NCBI RefSeq assembly: GCF_003201955.1
Contig: NZ_QJJM01000001.1
Coordinates: 186,001-250,000 of the forward strand
DNA: 64,000 bases
Direction of reading: 5' to 3'
Origin: Blastomonas natatoria
Lineage (GTDB): Bacteria; Pseudomonadota; Alphaproteobacteria; Sphingomonadales; Sphingomonadaceae
The position numbers and the translations under genes are program-made. Shown here piece after piece: positions 7,469 through 16,875 of this stretch. Every line of letters begins with the position of its first letter. The stretch's first letter is position 1. Below the pieces are notes generated by a model. It was not told the DNA's origin and ran no database searches. It saw only the letters and a program-made list of their open reading frames with translations.

Positions 7469-10400
7469 TCAATGAAAATCCCGCGACTTGGGCAGCACTC
7501 TCGCATCCCTCGGATGCCGTGACGGCACTGGCCGCACCACCTCGTCCGCGCGCGCCAGCGGGGGCGTCAGCGCGCCATCCCCCCGCGCCTCGGTGAGCGT
7601 CGCGAGCAAATCCGTGCGGTCCACCACTCGGCTCGCCATCAGATGCACCACGCCTTCGGGGCTGCGCTGGAGCACGCCTTCGACCTGCATCAGGCGGCTC
7701 GCCATCACCGCGCGGCGGTAGCGTTCGAACAGGCGGGCCCAGAGGACGACGTTGGTGATCCCCGTGTCGTCCTCGATCGTCACGAAGATCGCGTTGCCCT
7801 TGCCGGGGCGCTGGCGGACGAGGACGACGCCGGCGGTGCGCACCCGCGCGCCGGCCTTGGCGTTGGTCGTGTCCTCGCAGCTCAGCACGCCTTCCTCGCG
7901 CAGCCGCGCACGCAAAAACGCCATCGGATGGTCCTTCAGCGACAGGCGCAGCACCTGGTAATCGGTGACGACCTCTTCGGCTGCGGGCATTGGCGGCAGC
8001 TGCATGTCGGGCTCCGCGCCCAGCTCGCGCGCGCGTGCCGCGGCGAACAGCGGCAGCTCGGTCGAGGGCGTGCGGCGCACCTCCCACAAGGCCTGTCGCC
8101 GCGAGAGGCCGAGCGACCCGAACGCATCGGCATCAGCGAGCAGGCGCAGCGCCGCGCTCGGCAGGTCGGCACGCCGGGCCAGCCGCTCGATCGAGACGAA
8201 CCGCCCGGCGGCGCGCCGCGCCTGCACCAGCGCCTCGGCCCAGGCCTGCCGGAAGCCATCCATCTGGCGAAAGCCCAGCCGCAGCGCCAGTCGTCCGCGC
8301 AGGTCGCGCTCCAGCCGATTGTCCCAATGGCTGGCGTTGATGTCGATCGGGCGCACCTCGACCTGATGCTCGCGCACGTCGCGCACGATCTGCGCGGGCG
8401 CATAGAAGCCCATGGGCTGCGAATTGAGCAGCGCGCAGGCGAACACCGCCGGGTGGTGGCACTTGATCCAGGACGAGACATAGACCAGCCGCGCGAAGGA
8501 CAGGGCGTGGCTTTCGGGAAAGCCATAGCTGCCGAACCCCTCGATTTGGCGAAAGCAGCGCTCGGCAAACTCGGCGGCATAGCCGCGCGCGGTCATGCCC
8601 TCGACCAGCTTGGTGCGGAAATTGTGCATCGTGCCGACATTGCGGAATGTCGCCATCGCGCGGCGCAGCTGGTTGGCCTCCGATGGCGTGAAATCCGCCG
8701 CGACGATCGCGAGCTTCATCGCCTGTTCCTGGAACAGCGGCACGCCATAGGTCTGGCCGAGCAGGTTCTTGAGCTCATCGGGATCGTGCGGCGGCGCAGG
8801 CGAGGGGTATTCGACCGGCTCGATCCCGGAACGGCGGCGCAGATAGGGATGGACCATGTCGCCCTCGATCGGCCCGGGGCGGACAATCGCGACCTGCACG
8901 GTGAGGTCATACAGGCAGCGCGGGCGAAGGCGCGGCAGCATGTTCATCTGCGCGCGGCTTTCCACCTGGAACACGCCGATGCTGTCGCCCCGGCAGAGCA
9001 TGTCATAGACCTGCGGATCGTCGGCATCGAGATCGACGGTCAGGTCATGCTCGCCCAGACCATGCTCGCGCATCAGCGCAAAGGCCTTGCGGATGCAGGT
9101 GAGCATGCCCAAGGCCAGCACGTCGACCTTCATCAGGCCCAAGGCGTCGATATCGTCCTTGTCCCATTCGATGAAGGTGCGGTCCTCCATCGCGGCATTG
9201 TGGATCGGCACGGTCTCGTCGAGCCGGTCTTCGGTCAGCACGAACCCGCCGACATGCTGCGACAGGTGGCGGGGAAAGTGCAGAATCTGGTCGACCAGAT
9301 CGCGCAGGCGCACGATATCGGGATTGTCGGGATCGAACCCGGCTTCCTCGTAACGCTTCTCCGCCATCGAGGACGAGAAGCTCCCCCAGATGGTGCTCGA
9401 AAGCCGCGCGGTGACATCCTCGGAAAAGCCGAGCACCTTGCCGACCTCGCGCACCGCGCTGCGCGGGCGATAATGGATGACCGTCGCGGCAATCCCCGCG
9501 CGGTGGCGGCCATAACGGGCATAGATATATTGCATCACCTCCTCGCGCCGCTCGTGCTCGAAATCGACATCGATATCGGGCGGCTCGGCGCGCTCTTCGG
9601 AGACGAAGCGCGAGAAGAGCAGGTCGTGGGTCACCGGATCGACCGAGGTGACGCCGAGCAGGAAGCAGACGATGGAATTGGCGGCCGAGCCGCGCCCCTG
9701 GCACAAGATCGGCGGCTCGCGGCTGCGGGCGAAGCGCACGAGGTCATGCACGGTGAGAAAATAGCAGGCGTATTTCTGTTTCGCGATGAGGGTGAATTCC
9801 TCGTCGAGCAGCGCGCGAACTTTGAGCGGCAGCTCCGCGCCATAACGTTCATGCGCGGCTTGCGTCACCATATGCTCGAGCCAGGCCTGCGGCTCCCAGC
9901 CTTCGGGAACGGGTTCGAGCGGGTACTGGTAGCGCAAGTCGTCGAGGGTGAAGCTCACCCGTTCCATCAGACGCAGCGGCTGGTTGATCGCATCGGGGCA
10001 ATCGGCGAACAGCCGCGCCATTTCCGCCGCCGGCTTGATATGCCGCTCGGCATTGGCCTCGAGCAATCGCCCGGCCTCGGCGATCGTCCTGCCCGCGCCG
10101 ATGCACGTCAGCACATCGTGCAGCGGGCGCTGCGCCGGTTCGGCATAAAGCGCGTCATTGGTGGCGAGCAGCGGCACGCCGGTGTCTTCGGCGAGCTTCA
10201 TCAGTCGGGCGAGGCGGCGGCGGTCCGCACCCTGGCGCGGCATGGTCGCCCCGATCCACACCCGCCCCGGCACGGCGTCTGACAGCGCGTGCAGCAGCGG
10301 CGCGTCGCCGGGCGATGCCATCACGATCAGCAGCAGGTCGTCGATGAACTCGAGCAGATCGGGCAGGTGCAGCACGCAATCGCCCTTGGCCGCGCGCAGG

Positions 10401-10741
10401 TTGCCGGTGGTGAGCAGCCGCGTCAGCCGCCCCCAGCCGTGCCGCGTCGCGGGATAGGCGATGATGTCGGGGGTCTCGTCCGCAAACACCAGCCGCGCGC
10501 CGACCAGCAGGCGCAGCGCGGGCGGGTTTGCGCCGATCTCCGCCGCTGCCTTGTGCGCATCGCGCAGCGCCATATGCGCGCGCACCACGCCCGCGACGCT
10601 GTTGCGATCGGCAATCCCGATCCCGGCCAGCCCCAGTTCGAGCGCGCGTGCGACCATGTCCGCCGGGTGCGAGGCTCCGCGCAGGAACGAATAGTTGGTC
10701 GCGCAAACCAGCTCGGCAAAGGGGGCAGGGGCATCCGTCAC
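7469..10741 (-). CDS. dnaE2: Error-prone DNA polymerase DnaE2
   Basis: The 1090-residue product is a C-family polymerase of DnaE2 length. It has a PHP domain at the N-terminus (CATNYSFLRGASHP, then GIADRNSVAGVVRAH), palm motifs including GRGSAANS and PDIDVDFEHERREEV with the catalytic aspartates, and a C-terminal OB domain (TAGVVLVRQRPGKGNA). DnaE2 works with ImuA and ImuB in SOS-induced translesion synthesis. It starts with GTG, whose bases overlap the imuB stop by 4 nt, so it is the last gene of the imuA-imuB-dnaE2 operon. It ends in LPKSRDFH, close to other family members. Confidence 0.97.
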   Translation of the reverse strand: MTDAPAPFAELVCATNYSFLRGASHPADMVARALELGLAGIGIADRNSVAGVVRAHMALRDAHKAAAEIGANPPALRLLVGARLVFADETPDIIAYPATRHGWGRLTRLLTTGNLRAAKGDCVLHLPDLLEFIDDLLLIVMASPGDAPLLHALSDAVPGRVWIGATMPRQGADRRRLARLMKLAEDTGVPLLATNDALYAEPAQRPLHDVLTCIGAGRTIAEAGRLLEANAERHIKPAAEMARLFADCPDAINQPLRLMERVSFTLDDLRYQYPLEPVPEGWEPQAWLEHMVTQAAHERYGAELPLKVRALLDEEFTLIAKQKYACYFLTVHDLVRFARSREPPILCQGRGSAANSIVCFLLGVTSVDPVTHDLLFSRFVSEERAEPPDIDVDFEHERREEVMQYIYARYGRHRAGIAATVIHYRPRSAVREVGKVLGFSEDVTARLSSTIWGSFSSSMAEKRYEEAGFDPDNPDIVRLRDLVDQILHFPRHLSQHVGGFVLTEDRLDETVPIHNAAMEDRTFIEWDKDDIDALGLMKVDVLALGMLTCIRKAFALMREHGLGEHDLTVDLDADDPQVYDMLCRGDSIGVFQVESRAQMNMLPRLRPRCLYDLTVQVAIVRPGPIEGDMVHPYLRRRSGIEPVEYPSPAPPHDPDELKNLLGQTYGVPLFQEQAMKLAIVAADFTPSEANQLRRAMATFRNVGTMHNFRTKLVEGMTARGYAAEFAERCFRQIEGFGSYGFPESHALSFARLVYVSSWIKCHHPAVFACALLNSQPMGFYAPAQIVRDVREHQVEVRPIDINASHWDNRLERDLRGRLALRLGFRQMDGFRQAWAEALVQARRAAGRFVSIERLARRADLPSAALRLLADADAFGSLGLSRRQALWEVRRTPSTELPLFAAARARELGAEPDMQLPPMPAAEEVVTDYQVLRLSLKDHPMAFLRARLREEGVLSCEDTTNAKAGARVRTAGVVLVRQRPGKGNAIFVTIEDDTGITNVVLWARLFERYRRAVMASRLMQVEGVLQRSPEGVVHLMASRVVDRTDLLATLTEARGDGALTPPLARADEVVRPVPSRHPRDARVLPKSRDFH

Positions 10742-12348
10742 GCAAATAGCCCGTGCACATACCAGCGCGGATCGGGCCGTTCGCTGTCATACAGGCCGTG
10801 GCGGAAGATCCAGAAGCGGCGGCCGCGCGCGTCTTCCACGCGGTAATAATCGCGCGTCAGCCCGCTCTTGCCCGGAGCATGCTTCCACCACGGCGCGGCG
10901 ATCCGCTCGGGCCCCTCGAAGCGCACGACATGATGCTGCTGGCGCTTCCAGCGAAAGCGGTGCGGCGGCCCGTCGGGCACCTCGGCGATCACCTCGATCG
11001 GCTGGGGCGGGTCGAACAGATGGATCGGGCGGCTCGGCGGCTCGCCCGTCTGCGGCGCTGCCCAGGGTTCGGGCGCGGGCAGATCGACTGCGGGCAGAGT
11101 GAGCGCCGCCTGTTCTGGAATGTGCGTGTCGCGCGGCTGGAAGCGGCGGATCGCGCCGCGCCCCAGCCGGCTGCTCAACCGGTCGATCAGCGCGGCAAAC
11201 GCCTCTTCGCTGACTGCGCCGCCTTCCAGCTGCAATTGCGATGGCGCCATCGGCTCGATGCGCGGCACGATCAGCCGGATCATGTCGAAGCCGAAGCCGG
11301 GATCGATCGGGTCGCTGAGCGCGTCCAATCGCTCGTGCAGCAGCCGCATCAGCACCTCGCCGTCGCGCATCGGCAGGCTGGTCTCGGCGGCCAGATCGAA
11401 GGTGCGGCCATCGCTGCGATAGAAGCGCGCGGCGAAATGGCGCCCGCCCATGCCGCGCTGTTCGAGCGCCTCGGCGGCTTGTCCTGCAAGGTTGGCGAGC
11501 GCCGCCATCGCCGCTTCGGTGCGCGCGATCGGTTCGGCAAAGCGCGTCTCGAAGCGCAGGGCGGGCGGGCTGCGGCGCGGGACGATGCGGCTGTCGGCGC
11601 TGCCCAGCAGCCGATCCAATCGCTCCACCAGATCCTCGCCAAAGCGCGCGGCAAGCGGCGCGCTGGGCCGCATCGCAAGGTCTCCGATGGTCTTGAGGCC
11701 TGCGCGGATCAGCGCGGTCTGCACTTCCTCCTCGATGCGCAGCGCCGCGACCGGCAGGCGGCGTAGCACGACATCGCCGTCCTCGGGCCGCGCGAAGCTC
11801 AATCCCGGCGCGAACCGGGCAAGCGCCTGCGCTGCCTCGGGCGTGTCGCCGCAACCGCTGCGGACATGGTCGGAAAAGCGCGCCAGGCTGTCCTCTGCCG
11901 CCGCGACCAGCGCAGCTTCCCCGCCGAACAGATGCGTGCAGCCGGTAATGTCGAGCACCAGCATGTCGGGCGGGTCGGTCGCGACCAGCGGCGTGAAGCG
12001 GTCGCAATGATCGGCCAGCCGCTCCAGCCATTGAAGGTCAGCCAGCGGATCGTGCGGCTCGACGCCGAGTTGCGGCACCTGCGCGCGCGCATCGGCCAGC
12101 ATCATGCCGGGGGTCAGGCCCTGGGCATGCGCTTCCGGACATATCGCGGCGATGCGCATCGCGCCGCGCACCTTCTCCACCAGCACCAGCGGCGCGCTGT
12201 CATCACCCGCGCTATCCGGTGCGTTGCAGCCCGGTCGTGCGCGCCGGTCGACCGGCAGAAAGGGGAAGAACAGCGCCAGATAGCGCCGCTGCGCCTCCGG
12301 TTCCGGCACCGCCGACGGGCGGGGCCTCTGCAAGACAGGCTTGTTCAC
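10738..12348 (-). CDS. imuB: ImuB, Y-family polymerase-like protein
   Basis: The 536-residue protein starts with the ImuB pattern RRYLALFFPFLPVDR (residues 21-35) and carries the Y-family-like thumb and little-finger layout (LVLDITGCTHLFGGE; later TIGDLAMRPSAPLAARFG). A long C-terminal tail holds LFDPPQPIEVIAEVPDGPP and ends with YDSERPDPRWYVHGLFA, typical of the ImuB tail that contacts the replication clamp and partners. ImuB is catalytically inactive in studied species and bridges DnaE2 to the beta clamp. The start is GTG at 12348, inside the 3' end of imuA (137-nt overlap). Confidence 0.94.
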   Translation of the reverse strand: MNKPVLQRPRPSAVPEPEAQRRYLALFFPFLPVDRRARPGCNAPDSAGDDSAPLVLVEKVRGAMRIAAICPEAHAQGLTPGMMLADARAQVPQLGVEPHDPLADLQWLERLADHCDRFTPLVATDPPDMLVLDITGCTHLFGGEAALVAAAEDSLARFSDHVRSGCGDTPEAAQALARFAPGLSFARPEDGDVVLRRLPVAALRIEEEVQTALIRAGLKTIGDLAMRPSAPLAARFGEDLVERLDRLLGSADSRIVPRRSPPALRFETRFAEPIARTEAAMAALANLAGQAAEALEQRGMGGRHFAARFYRSDGRTFDLAAETSLPMRDGEVLMRLLHERLDALSDPIDPGFGFDMIRLIVPRIEPMAPSQLQLEGGAVSEEAFAALIDRLSSRLGRGAIRRFQPRDTHIPEQAALTLPAVDLPAPEPWAAPQTGEPPSRPIHLFDPPQPIEVIAEVPDGPPHRFRWKRQQHHVVRFEGPERIAAPWWKHAPGKSGLTRDYYRVEDARGRRFWIFRHGLYDSERPDPRWYVHGLFA

Positions 12349-13036
12349 GGTTCCACTCCACGCGCCACGCGCCGCCCGCCGGGCGTCCGCGCTGGCGCAA
12401 CAGTTCTATTCGCCAGGCGGGATAGCCGGGCGCATTGGCTTCCATCGGCAGCGAGGGGGCGGCGCTCACCTGCCAGCGGGTCTGCGCCGCGCTGGGCGCG
12501 GGCGTGGCGGCGATGCGCAGTGCGATCACGGTGACGCCCGAGCTTTCCGCAGCGAGCGCCAGTCTGCGGCTCGCGGTCAGATCGAACGCGCGCGGGTTCC
12601 GCCACAGCTCGACCACCGCCACGCCGACATCGCCGCAGCGGGTAACATCGGCGGCGGCGCGCAGCACCGCCAGCGCATCGGGCAGCGTGCCCAGGATGAC
12701 CTGCGCAGGCGAAAGCCCTATCTCGACCAGCCCCGGCGCGTGCAACTGCCCACCGCGCCTTTCCGCCTCGCCCTCGCGCAGCCAGACCAGCGTTCCTCCG
12801 AGTCTGAGCGCCAGCGCCGCTGCAAATCCGGTGGCGCACCCGGCATCGTCCGCCTCGAACGCGAAGATTTCGTGCAGCCGCGCGCGCATCAGCCCGCCGC
12901 CCAGCGCCGCATCGACCCCCGCATGCCCGGTGCGCGCCATCCCCGCCGGTTCGCCGCCGGATTCGCCCGCGCACGCGCGTTCCAGCCCGGCAATATGGGC
13001 TTTCAGGGACTCGAGGGAATCGCGGGCAGGGGACAT
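12212..13036 (-). CDS. imuA: ImuA, RecA-like SOS mutagenesis protein
   Basis: The 274-residue product has the ImuA/SulA-RecA-like layout. HAGVDAALGGGLMRARLHEIFA (about 40-61) corresponds to the RecA start, with GGGL in place of a full Walker A. LVWLREGEAERRGG and VAVVELWRNPRAFDLTASRRLALAAESSGVTVIALR are the conserved core strands. The C-terminus runs over the imuB start in another frame. ImuA binds RecA and is needed for DnaE2-dependent mutagenesis. A LexA-type box lies immediately upstream, 2 nt from the ATG, so either the transcript is almost leaderless or the true start is further in. Confidence 0.92.
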   Translation of the reverse strand: MSPARDSLESLKAHIAGLERACAGESGGEPAGMARTGHAGVDAALGGGLMRARLHEIFAFEADDAGCATGFAAALALRLGGTLVWLREGEAERRGGQLHAPGLVEIGLSPAQVILGTLPDALAVLRAAADVTRCGDVGVAVVELWRNPRAFDLTASRRLALAAESSGVTVIALRIAATPAPSAAQTRWQVSAAPSLPMEANAPGYPAWRIELLRQRGRPAGGAWRVEWNREQACLAEAPPVGGAGTGGAAALSGAVLPLSAGRPARTTGLQRTG

Positions 13037-13038
13037 AT

Positions 13039-13053
13039 GTTCTTATTATGTTC
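13039..13053 (-). promoter_or_regulatory. LexA (SOS) box upstream of imuA
   Basis: GTTCTTATTATGTTC matches the alphaproteobacterial LexA operator GTTC-N7-GTTC exactly. It sits 2 nt upstream of the imuA start, predicting DNA-damage induction of imuA-imuB-dnaE2. Confidence 0.88.
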
Positions 13054-13178
13054 CATTTTGCGGAACGTCAAATGCCTGTTCGGCGGGCCGATATGCCAAT
13101 CCGGGACCGGTGACGCTTTGTTAACCCTTCGCGTTAATAGTCTGTTGAACTGAGTTAACGCCCATTGGGGGGAACAGC

Positions 13179-14564
13179 ATGACCGATACCGCACCCGACA
13201 TCGCCCTGGCCCGCGCGCTGCTGCACGAGGCGATGGAACTCCAGGCAGCGGGCAATCTGGCGGCTGCCGAAGAGCGCTACCGCCTGGTCATCGACCATGA
13301 TTACCGCACGGCCGAAGTCCTCCCGATCCTCGCCGGCATCCTGGGGCTGCGCGGCGCGACTGAAGAGGCGCTCGAGCTGTGGGACACGCTGCTTGCGATC
13401 GATCCCGACCATGCGGTTGCCCATCATGAAAAGGGGCTGATCTACAGCCGCACCGGACGGGCCGACCTCGCCATCACCGCGATGCAGGCGGCCTGCGCTG
13501 CCGATCCGGCCAATCCGGTCGCGGCCAACAATCTTGCGGTCATGCTGTCGGATGCCGGGCGCAAGATCGAGGCGCTCGACCAGTTCCGCCGCGCCCAGGC
13601 GCTGCAACCGGGCAATATCCATATCGAACACCAGATCCGCCGTCTCTCCGCCGAGATGGTGCCCTTCTGGCATATCCCGATGCTCAACGACGTGCGCCGC
13701 AACGATGCGTTCGAGGCGGCGATCATCGCTGCGCTGGCCGAGACCGGCCCGCAAGCCCGCGTGCTCGACATCGGCACCGGCAGCGGCCTGCTTTCGATGA
13801 TGGCCGCACGCGCCGGGGCGCAATCGGTTACCGCGTGCGAGATGGTGCCGATCATCGCCGACATGGCGCGGCAGATCATCGCCGATAACGGCTATTTGGA
13901 CCGCATCACCGTCCACACCGCGCCCTCGACCGAGCTCAAGGTCGGCGAGCATCTCGACGAGCGCGCGGACATCCTGGTCTCCGAAATCCTCTCGTCGGAT
14001 CTGCTCACCGAGCATGTCATCGACACGTTCGAGGATGCGCATGCGCGGCTGCTCAAGCCCGATGCCATCGTCATCCCGCGCGCCGCCTCGGCCATCGGCT
14101 GTCTGGTCGAAAGCCAGGTGCTCGCCGATTATGTCTTCGTCGATCAGGTCTCGGGCTTCGACATCTCGCGCTTCGGCGCGCTCGCCTCGCCCAGGCTGCC
14201 GATCCACGGCACGATGACCGACTGGAAGCGCCTGTCCGACGATGTCGAACTGGTGCATATCGACCTCACCCGGACCCAGCACCAGAGCGACCTGCACCTG
14301 TTGCAGATCAACGTGCTGGAAGACGGCATCGCCAGCGGCATCGTCCAGTGGATGCATGTCGATCTGGCCGAGGGCATCAGCTTCGACAACCATCCCGACG
14401 GCTATACCGATGGCGGCTGGCTGCAGATGCTGCACAATTTTCCCGAACCCGTCGCGGTGCGCGCAGGCGACGTGCTCAACGTCGCGGTGGGCCATGACCG
14501 CGTGACGCTGATCGTCCGCCCGCTCGAGGTGATCGCGGCGGCCGAGCAGGTGAAGGTGGCTTGA
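13179..14564 (+). CDS. TPR-PRMT-like arginine methyltransferase
   Basis: The 461-residue protein has about three to four tetratricopeptide repeats (residues 8-150), then a methyltransferase of the protein arginine N-methyltransferase type. MLNDVRRNDAF (168-178) matches the PRMT helix before motif I, VLDIGTGSG (195-203) is the SAM loop, and E221 closes the adenosine site. The SE...E pair at E269 and E278 has exactly the spacing of the PRMT double-E loop that binds arginine. The domain order resembles eukaryotic PRMT9. Targets are unknown. It is monocistronic: imuA diverges upstream and a repeat region lies downstream. A non-protein substrate is possible. Confidence 0.8.
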   Translation: MTDTAPDIALARALLHEAMELQAAGNLAAAEERYRLVIDHDYRTAEVLPILAGILGLRGATEEALELWDTLLAIDPDHAVAHHEKGLIYSRTGRADLAITAMQAACAADPANPVAANNLAVMLSDAGRKIEALDQFRRAQALQPGNIHIEHQIRRLSAEMVPFWHIPMLNDVRRNDAFEAAIIAALAETGPQARVLDIGTGSGLLSMMAARAGAQSVTACEMVPIIADMARQIIADNGYLDRITVHTAPSTELKVGEHLDERADILVSEILSSDLLTEHVIDTFEDAHARLLKPDAIVIPRAASAIGCLVESQVLADYVFVDQVSGFDISRFGALASPRLPIHGTMTDWKRLSDDVELVHIDLTRTQHQSDLHLLQINVLEDGIASGIVQWMHVDLAEGISFDNHPDGYTDGGWLQMLHNFPEPVAVRAGDVLNVAVGHDRVTLIVRPLEVIAAAEQVKVA

Positions 14565-14907
14565 TTTCACTCTCTCCCCTTGAGGGGAGAGAAAGGAAGG
14601 CTTGGCAGCTTGTCTGCCTAGCTGCAGTTGAGAGGGGCCGAGGGTTCGCGCAAGCCCCCCTCCCAACCCTCCCCCCTAAAGGGGAGAGGGCTTTCCAGCA
14701 CCAAGCCTAACCACATCCGCTCATCCTGAGCCGCGGGCTTCAGCCCGCGTCGTCGAAGGACCCGCGCCCACGTTGGCCGTATAGCGGGGCCTTCGACAGG
14801 CTCAGGCTGAGCGGAGGTGGGGTGCAGTCATGCTACTCTGATGAGAAATCAATTATTCTGTAGAACACCCGCTTGCGGATGGGTGCAATTGAATTACCAT
14901 CGTTATC
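14565..14907. repeat. Intergenic palindromic repeats
   Basis: No gene is supported. At 14570-14700 two inverted copies of a CTCTCCCCTT / AGGGGAGAG element face each other. At 14719-14812 a second type occurs, TCATCCTGAGC...CTTCGACAGGCTCAGG, with an internal GCGGGCTTCAGCCCGC hairpin. Both resemble the dispersed REP-like sequences of sphingomonads and could form bidirectional hairpins after the PRMT gene. Confidence 0.7.
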
Positions 14908-15147
14908 ATGTCCATCCTCGCCCAAGCAATGTTGGCCATATTCATCGCTGCAGTGATTGTGGCGGTAGGCGCATGGGCATATGGCACACGATACTGGCTT
15001 CCGATGTGGGCGACAGGTTTTCGCAAGACAGAATGGCGCAACGTTTACATGCGGCGCGCCATCAAAGGATATTCAGGCTTTATTTTGGCCGTAGGCATCG
15101 GCTTTGCCGCTGGTGGCATTGCGGAATATTGGGGAGGCGGTTGGTAG
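14908..15147 (+). CDS. Small hypothetical membrane protein
   Basis: The frame encodes 79 residues with two hydrophobic helices (about 5-27 and 54-72) joined by a basic loop (FRKTEWRNVYMRRAIKGYS). Positive charges between two helices are plausible for a small inner-membrane protein. No clear Shine-Dalgarno precedes the ATG and base composition is a little below that of neighbours. I know no family. It may be a spurious frame in a repeat-rich gap. Confidence 0.42.
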   Translation: MSILAQAMLAIFIAAVIVAVGAWAYGTRYWLPMWATGFRKTEWRNVYMRRAIKGYSGFILAVGIGFAAGGIAEYWGGGW

Positions 15148-15212
15148 CTGCGCGCCGCCGAGCAATTCGCTTTTGCCTAACGCAAAATTTGGCAGCTCCC
15201 TTAACTCCCCCC

Positions 15213-15815
15213 TCAAGCCTCCAGCTCGACATCCCAATACAGCCAGTCGTGCCAGCTCTCATGCAGGTAATTCGGCGGAAACGCTCTCCCACGTTCCTGC
15301 AATTGCCAGCTGGTCGGGCGGATCGGCTGGACCATCAGGCGCATGTTCGCTTGCGCCGGCGTGCGTCCGCCCTTGCGCATGTTGCACGGCGCGCAGGCGG
15401 TGGCGACATTCTGCCAGGTGGTCTTGCCGCCCAGGCGGCGCGGAACCACATGATCGAAAGTGAGGTTGTGCGGCGATCCGCAATATTGGCAGTGGAAGCG
15501 GTCGCGCAGGAACAGGTTGAAGCGGGTGAAGGCGGGATATTCGGACGGCTTCACATATTGCTTGAGCGCGATCACCGACGGGATCTTCATCTGGATCGTC
15601 GGGGAGTGCACCTCGCGCTCATAGGTCTCGATCACATCGACCCGGTCGAGGAAAATCGCCTTGATCGCGGTCTGCCACGGCCAGAGGCTCAAGGGATAAT
15701 AGCTCAGGGGCGTATAATCGGCGTTCAACACGAGGGCGGGGCAACTGTCGGGATGCCGGGCCAGATCCGGCTGCGGATCGCGTACCGCCCGTTCGATCAA
15801 GTCGGGATGAAACAT
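15213..15815 (-). CDS. HNH endonuclease family protein
   Basis: The 200-residue protein has an HNH nuclease fold. A first zinc pair occurs in FHCQYCGS, the catalytic strand is LTFDHVVPRRLGG (H in FDHV), and a second zinc pair occurs in ATACAPCNMRKGG, which also supplies the N and metal-binding residues. The N-terminal half (LVLNADYTPLSYYPLSLWPWQ) is typical of a stand-alone chromosomal HNH family widespread in alphaproteobacteria, not of restriction systems. Its cell role is not established. It diverges from gluQ, with 193 nt between. Confidence 0.88.
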   Translation of the reverse strand: MFHPDLIERAVRDPQPDLARHPDSCPALVLNADYTPLSYYPLSLWPWQTAIKAIFLDRVDVIETYEREVHSPTIQMKIPSVIALKQYVKPSEYPAFTRFNLFLRDRFHCQYCGSPHNLTFDHVVPRRLGGKTTWQNVATACAPCNMRKGGRTPAQANMRLMVQPIRPTSWQLQERGRAFPPNYLHESWHDWLYWDVELEA

Positions 15816-16008
15816 GGTCGGCTCAAACCTTCTCCCATTCGTCCGCTGAAGTTCCTATAGACCCAAGTGCGTGACAGCCCCGTGACAATGTTCGATGTGT
15901 TCGATTTACGGTTAATCAGCATGACCGCGCGGCCAAGGTCAAGGGGGCGTTTCCACAATATATGGTGATAAGTCCGCACATTGCACCCCAGGCAGAGGGC
16001 TGCGCACA

Positions 16009-16875
16009 GTGATGCGCACCCGTTTTGCGCCCAGCCCCAATGGCGCGCTGCATCTGGGCCATGCCTATGCGGCGTGCCAGGCGCACGACCTCGCCCGGCA
16101 GCTGGGCGGCGAATTTCTGCTGCGGATCGAGGACATTGATGGCGTGCGCTCCCGGCCCGAACTGGTCGAAGCGATTTTCGCCGATCTCAGCTGGCTCGGC
16201 CTGAACTGGGGTGGCGACGTGCTGTTCCAGTCGTCGCGGCTCGCCGCTTATGACACGGCGCTGGCGGAGCTGAAGGCGCGGGGCCTTGCCTATCCCTGTT
16301 TCTGCACGCGCAGCCAGATCGCGGCGGCAGGCGCGCAGCCGGGGCCCGAGGGGCTGGTCTATCCCGGCACCTGCCGCGCGCTGTCCGCCGAGGAGCGCGC
16401 CGATCGCATGACGAACGAGCCGCACGCCTGGCGGCTCGACGTAACCAAAGCGCAAGCACAAACCGGCGCGCTCGTCTGGTACGACATGGCTGCGGGCGAG
16501 CAGGCGGCGCGGCCCGAGCTGTTCGGCGATGTTGTGCTTGCGCGCAAGGATGCGCCCGCCAGCTATCATCTCGCCGTGACGCTCGACGATGCGCACCAGC
16601 AGATCAGCCATGTCGTGCGCGGGCGCGACCTCTTCCTGGCGACGCATGTCCACCGGCTGCTCCAGGCGCTGCTCGGTCTGCCGGTGCCGCTCTATCGCCA
16701 TCACCGGCTGCTTGCTGGAGCAGACGGACGGAAACTGGCGAAAAGCGAGGGCGCGGCGGCGCTGGCCCTGTTGCGCGAGCAGGGGGTGGACGGCCCGAGC
16801 CTCTTGGAAAATTTGCGAAAAGGCGTTCTTCCGTCTGGCATTTGCTGGGCAGAGCCCTCATATAGCGTGCCATGA
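16009..16875 (+). CDS. gluQ: Glutamyl-Q tRNA(Asp) synthetase
   Basis: The product has 288 residues from GTG at 16009, or 287 from the ATG at 16012. It is a truncated glutamyl-tRNA synthetase: RFAPSPNGALHLGHAY carries the HIGH-type motif, zinc ligands appear in YPCFCTRSQI and YPGTCR, and KLAKSEGA is the KMSKS-type loop. There is no anticodon-binding domain, which defines GluQ-RS. This enzyme attaches glutamate to queuosine at position 34 of tRNA-Asp, so the cell should make queuosine. The stop overlaps the next start by 4 nt. Confidence 0.93.
   Translation: MMRTRFAPSPNGALHLGHAYAACQAHDLARQLGGEFLLRIEDIDGVRSRPELVEAIFADLSWLGLNWGGDVLFQSSRLAAYDTALAELKARGLAYPCFCTRSQIAAAGAQPGPEGLVYPGTCRALSAEERADRMTNEPHAWRLDVTKAQAQTGALVWYDMAAGEQAARPELFGDVVLARKDAPASYHLAVTLDDAHQQISHVVRGRDLFLATHVHRLLQALLGLPVPLYRHHRLLAGADGRKLAKSEGAAALALLREQGVDGPSLLENLRKGVLPSGICWAEPSYSVP

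Noticed and set aside
7643-10282. An 879-codon plus-strand open frame
   Set aside because: It is antisense to dnaE2, lacks any domain, and arises from high-GC codon bias in the real gene.
13100-13160. CtrA-type site TTAA-N7-TTAA upstream of the PRMT gene
   Set aside because: The TTAA pair here is spaced by 9 nt, not 7, so it does not match the consensus.
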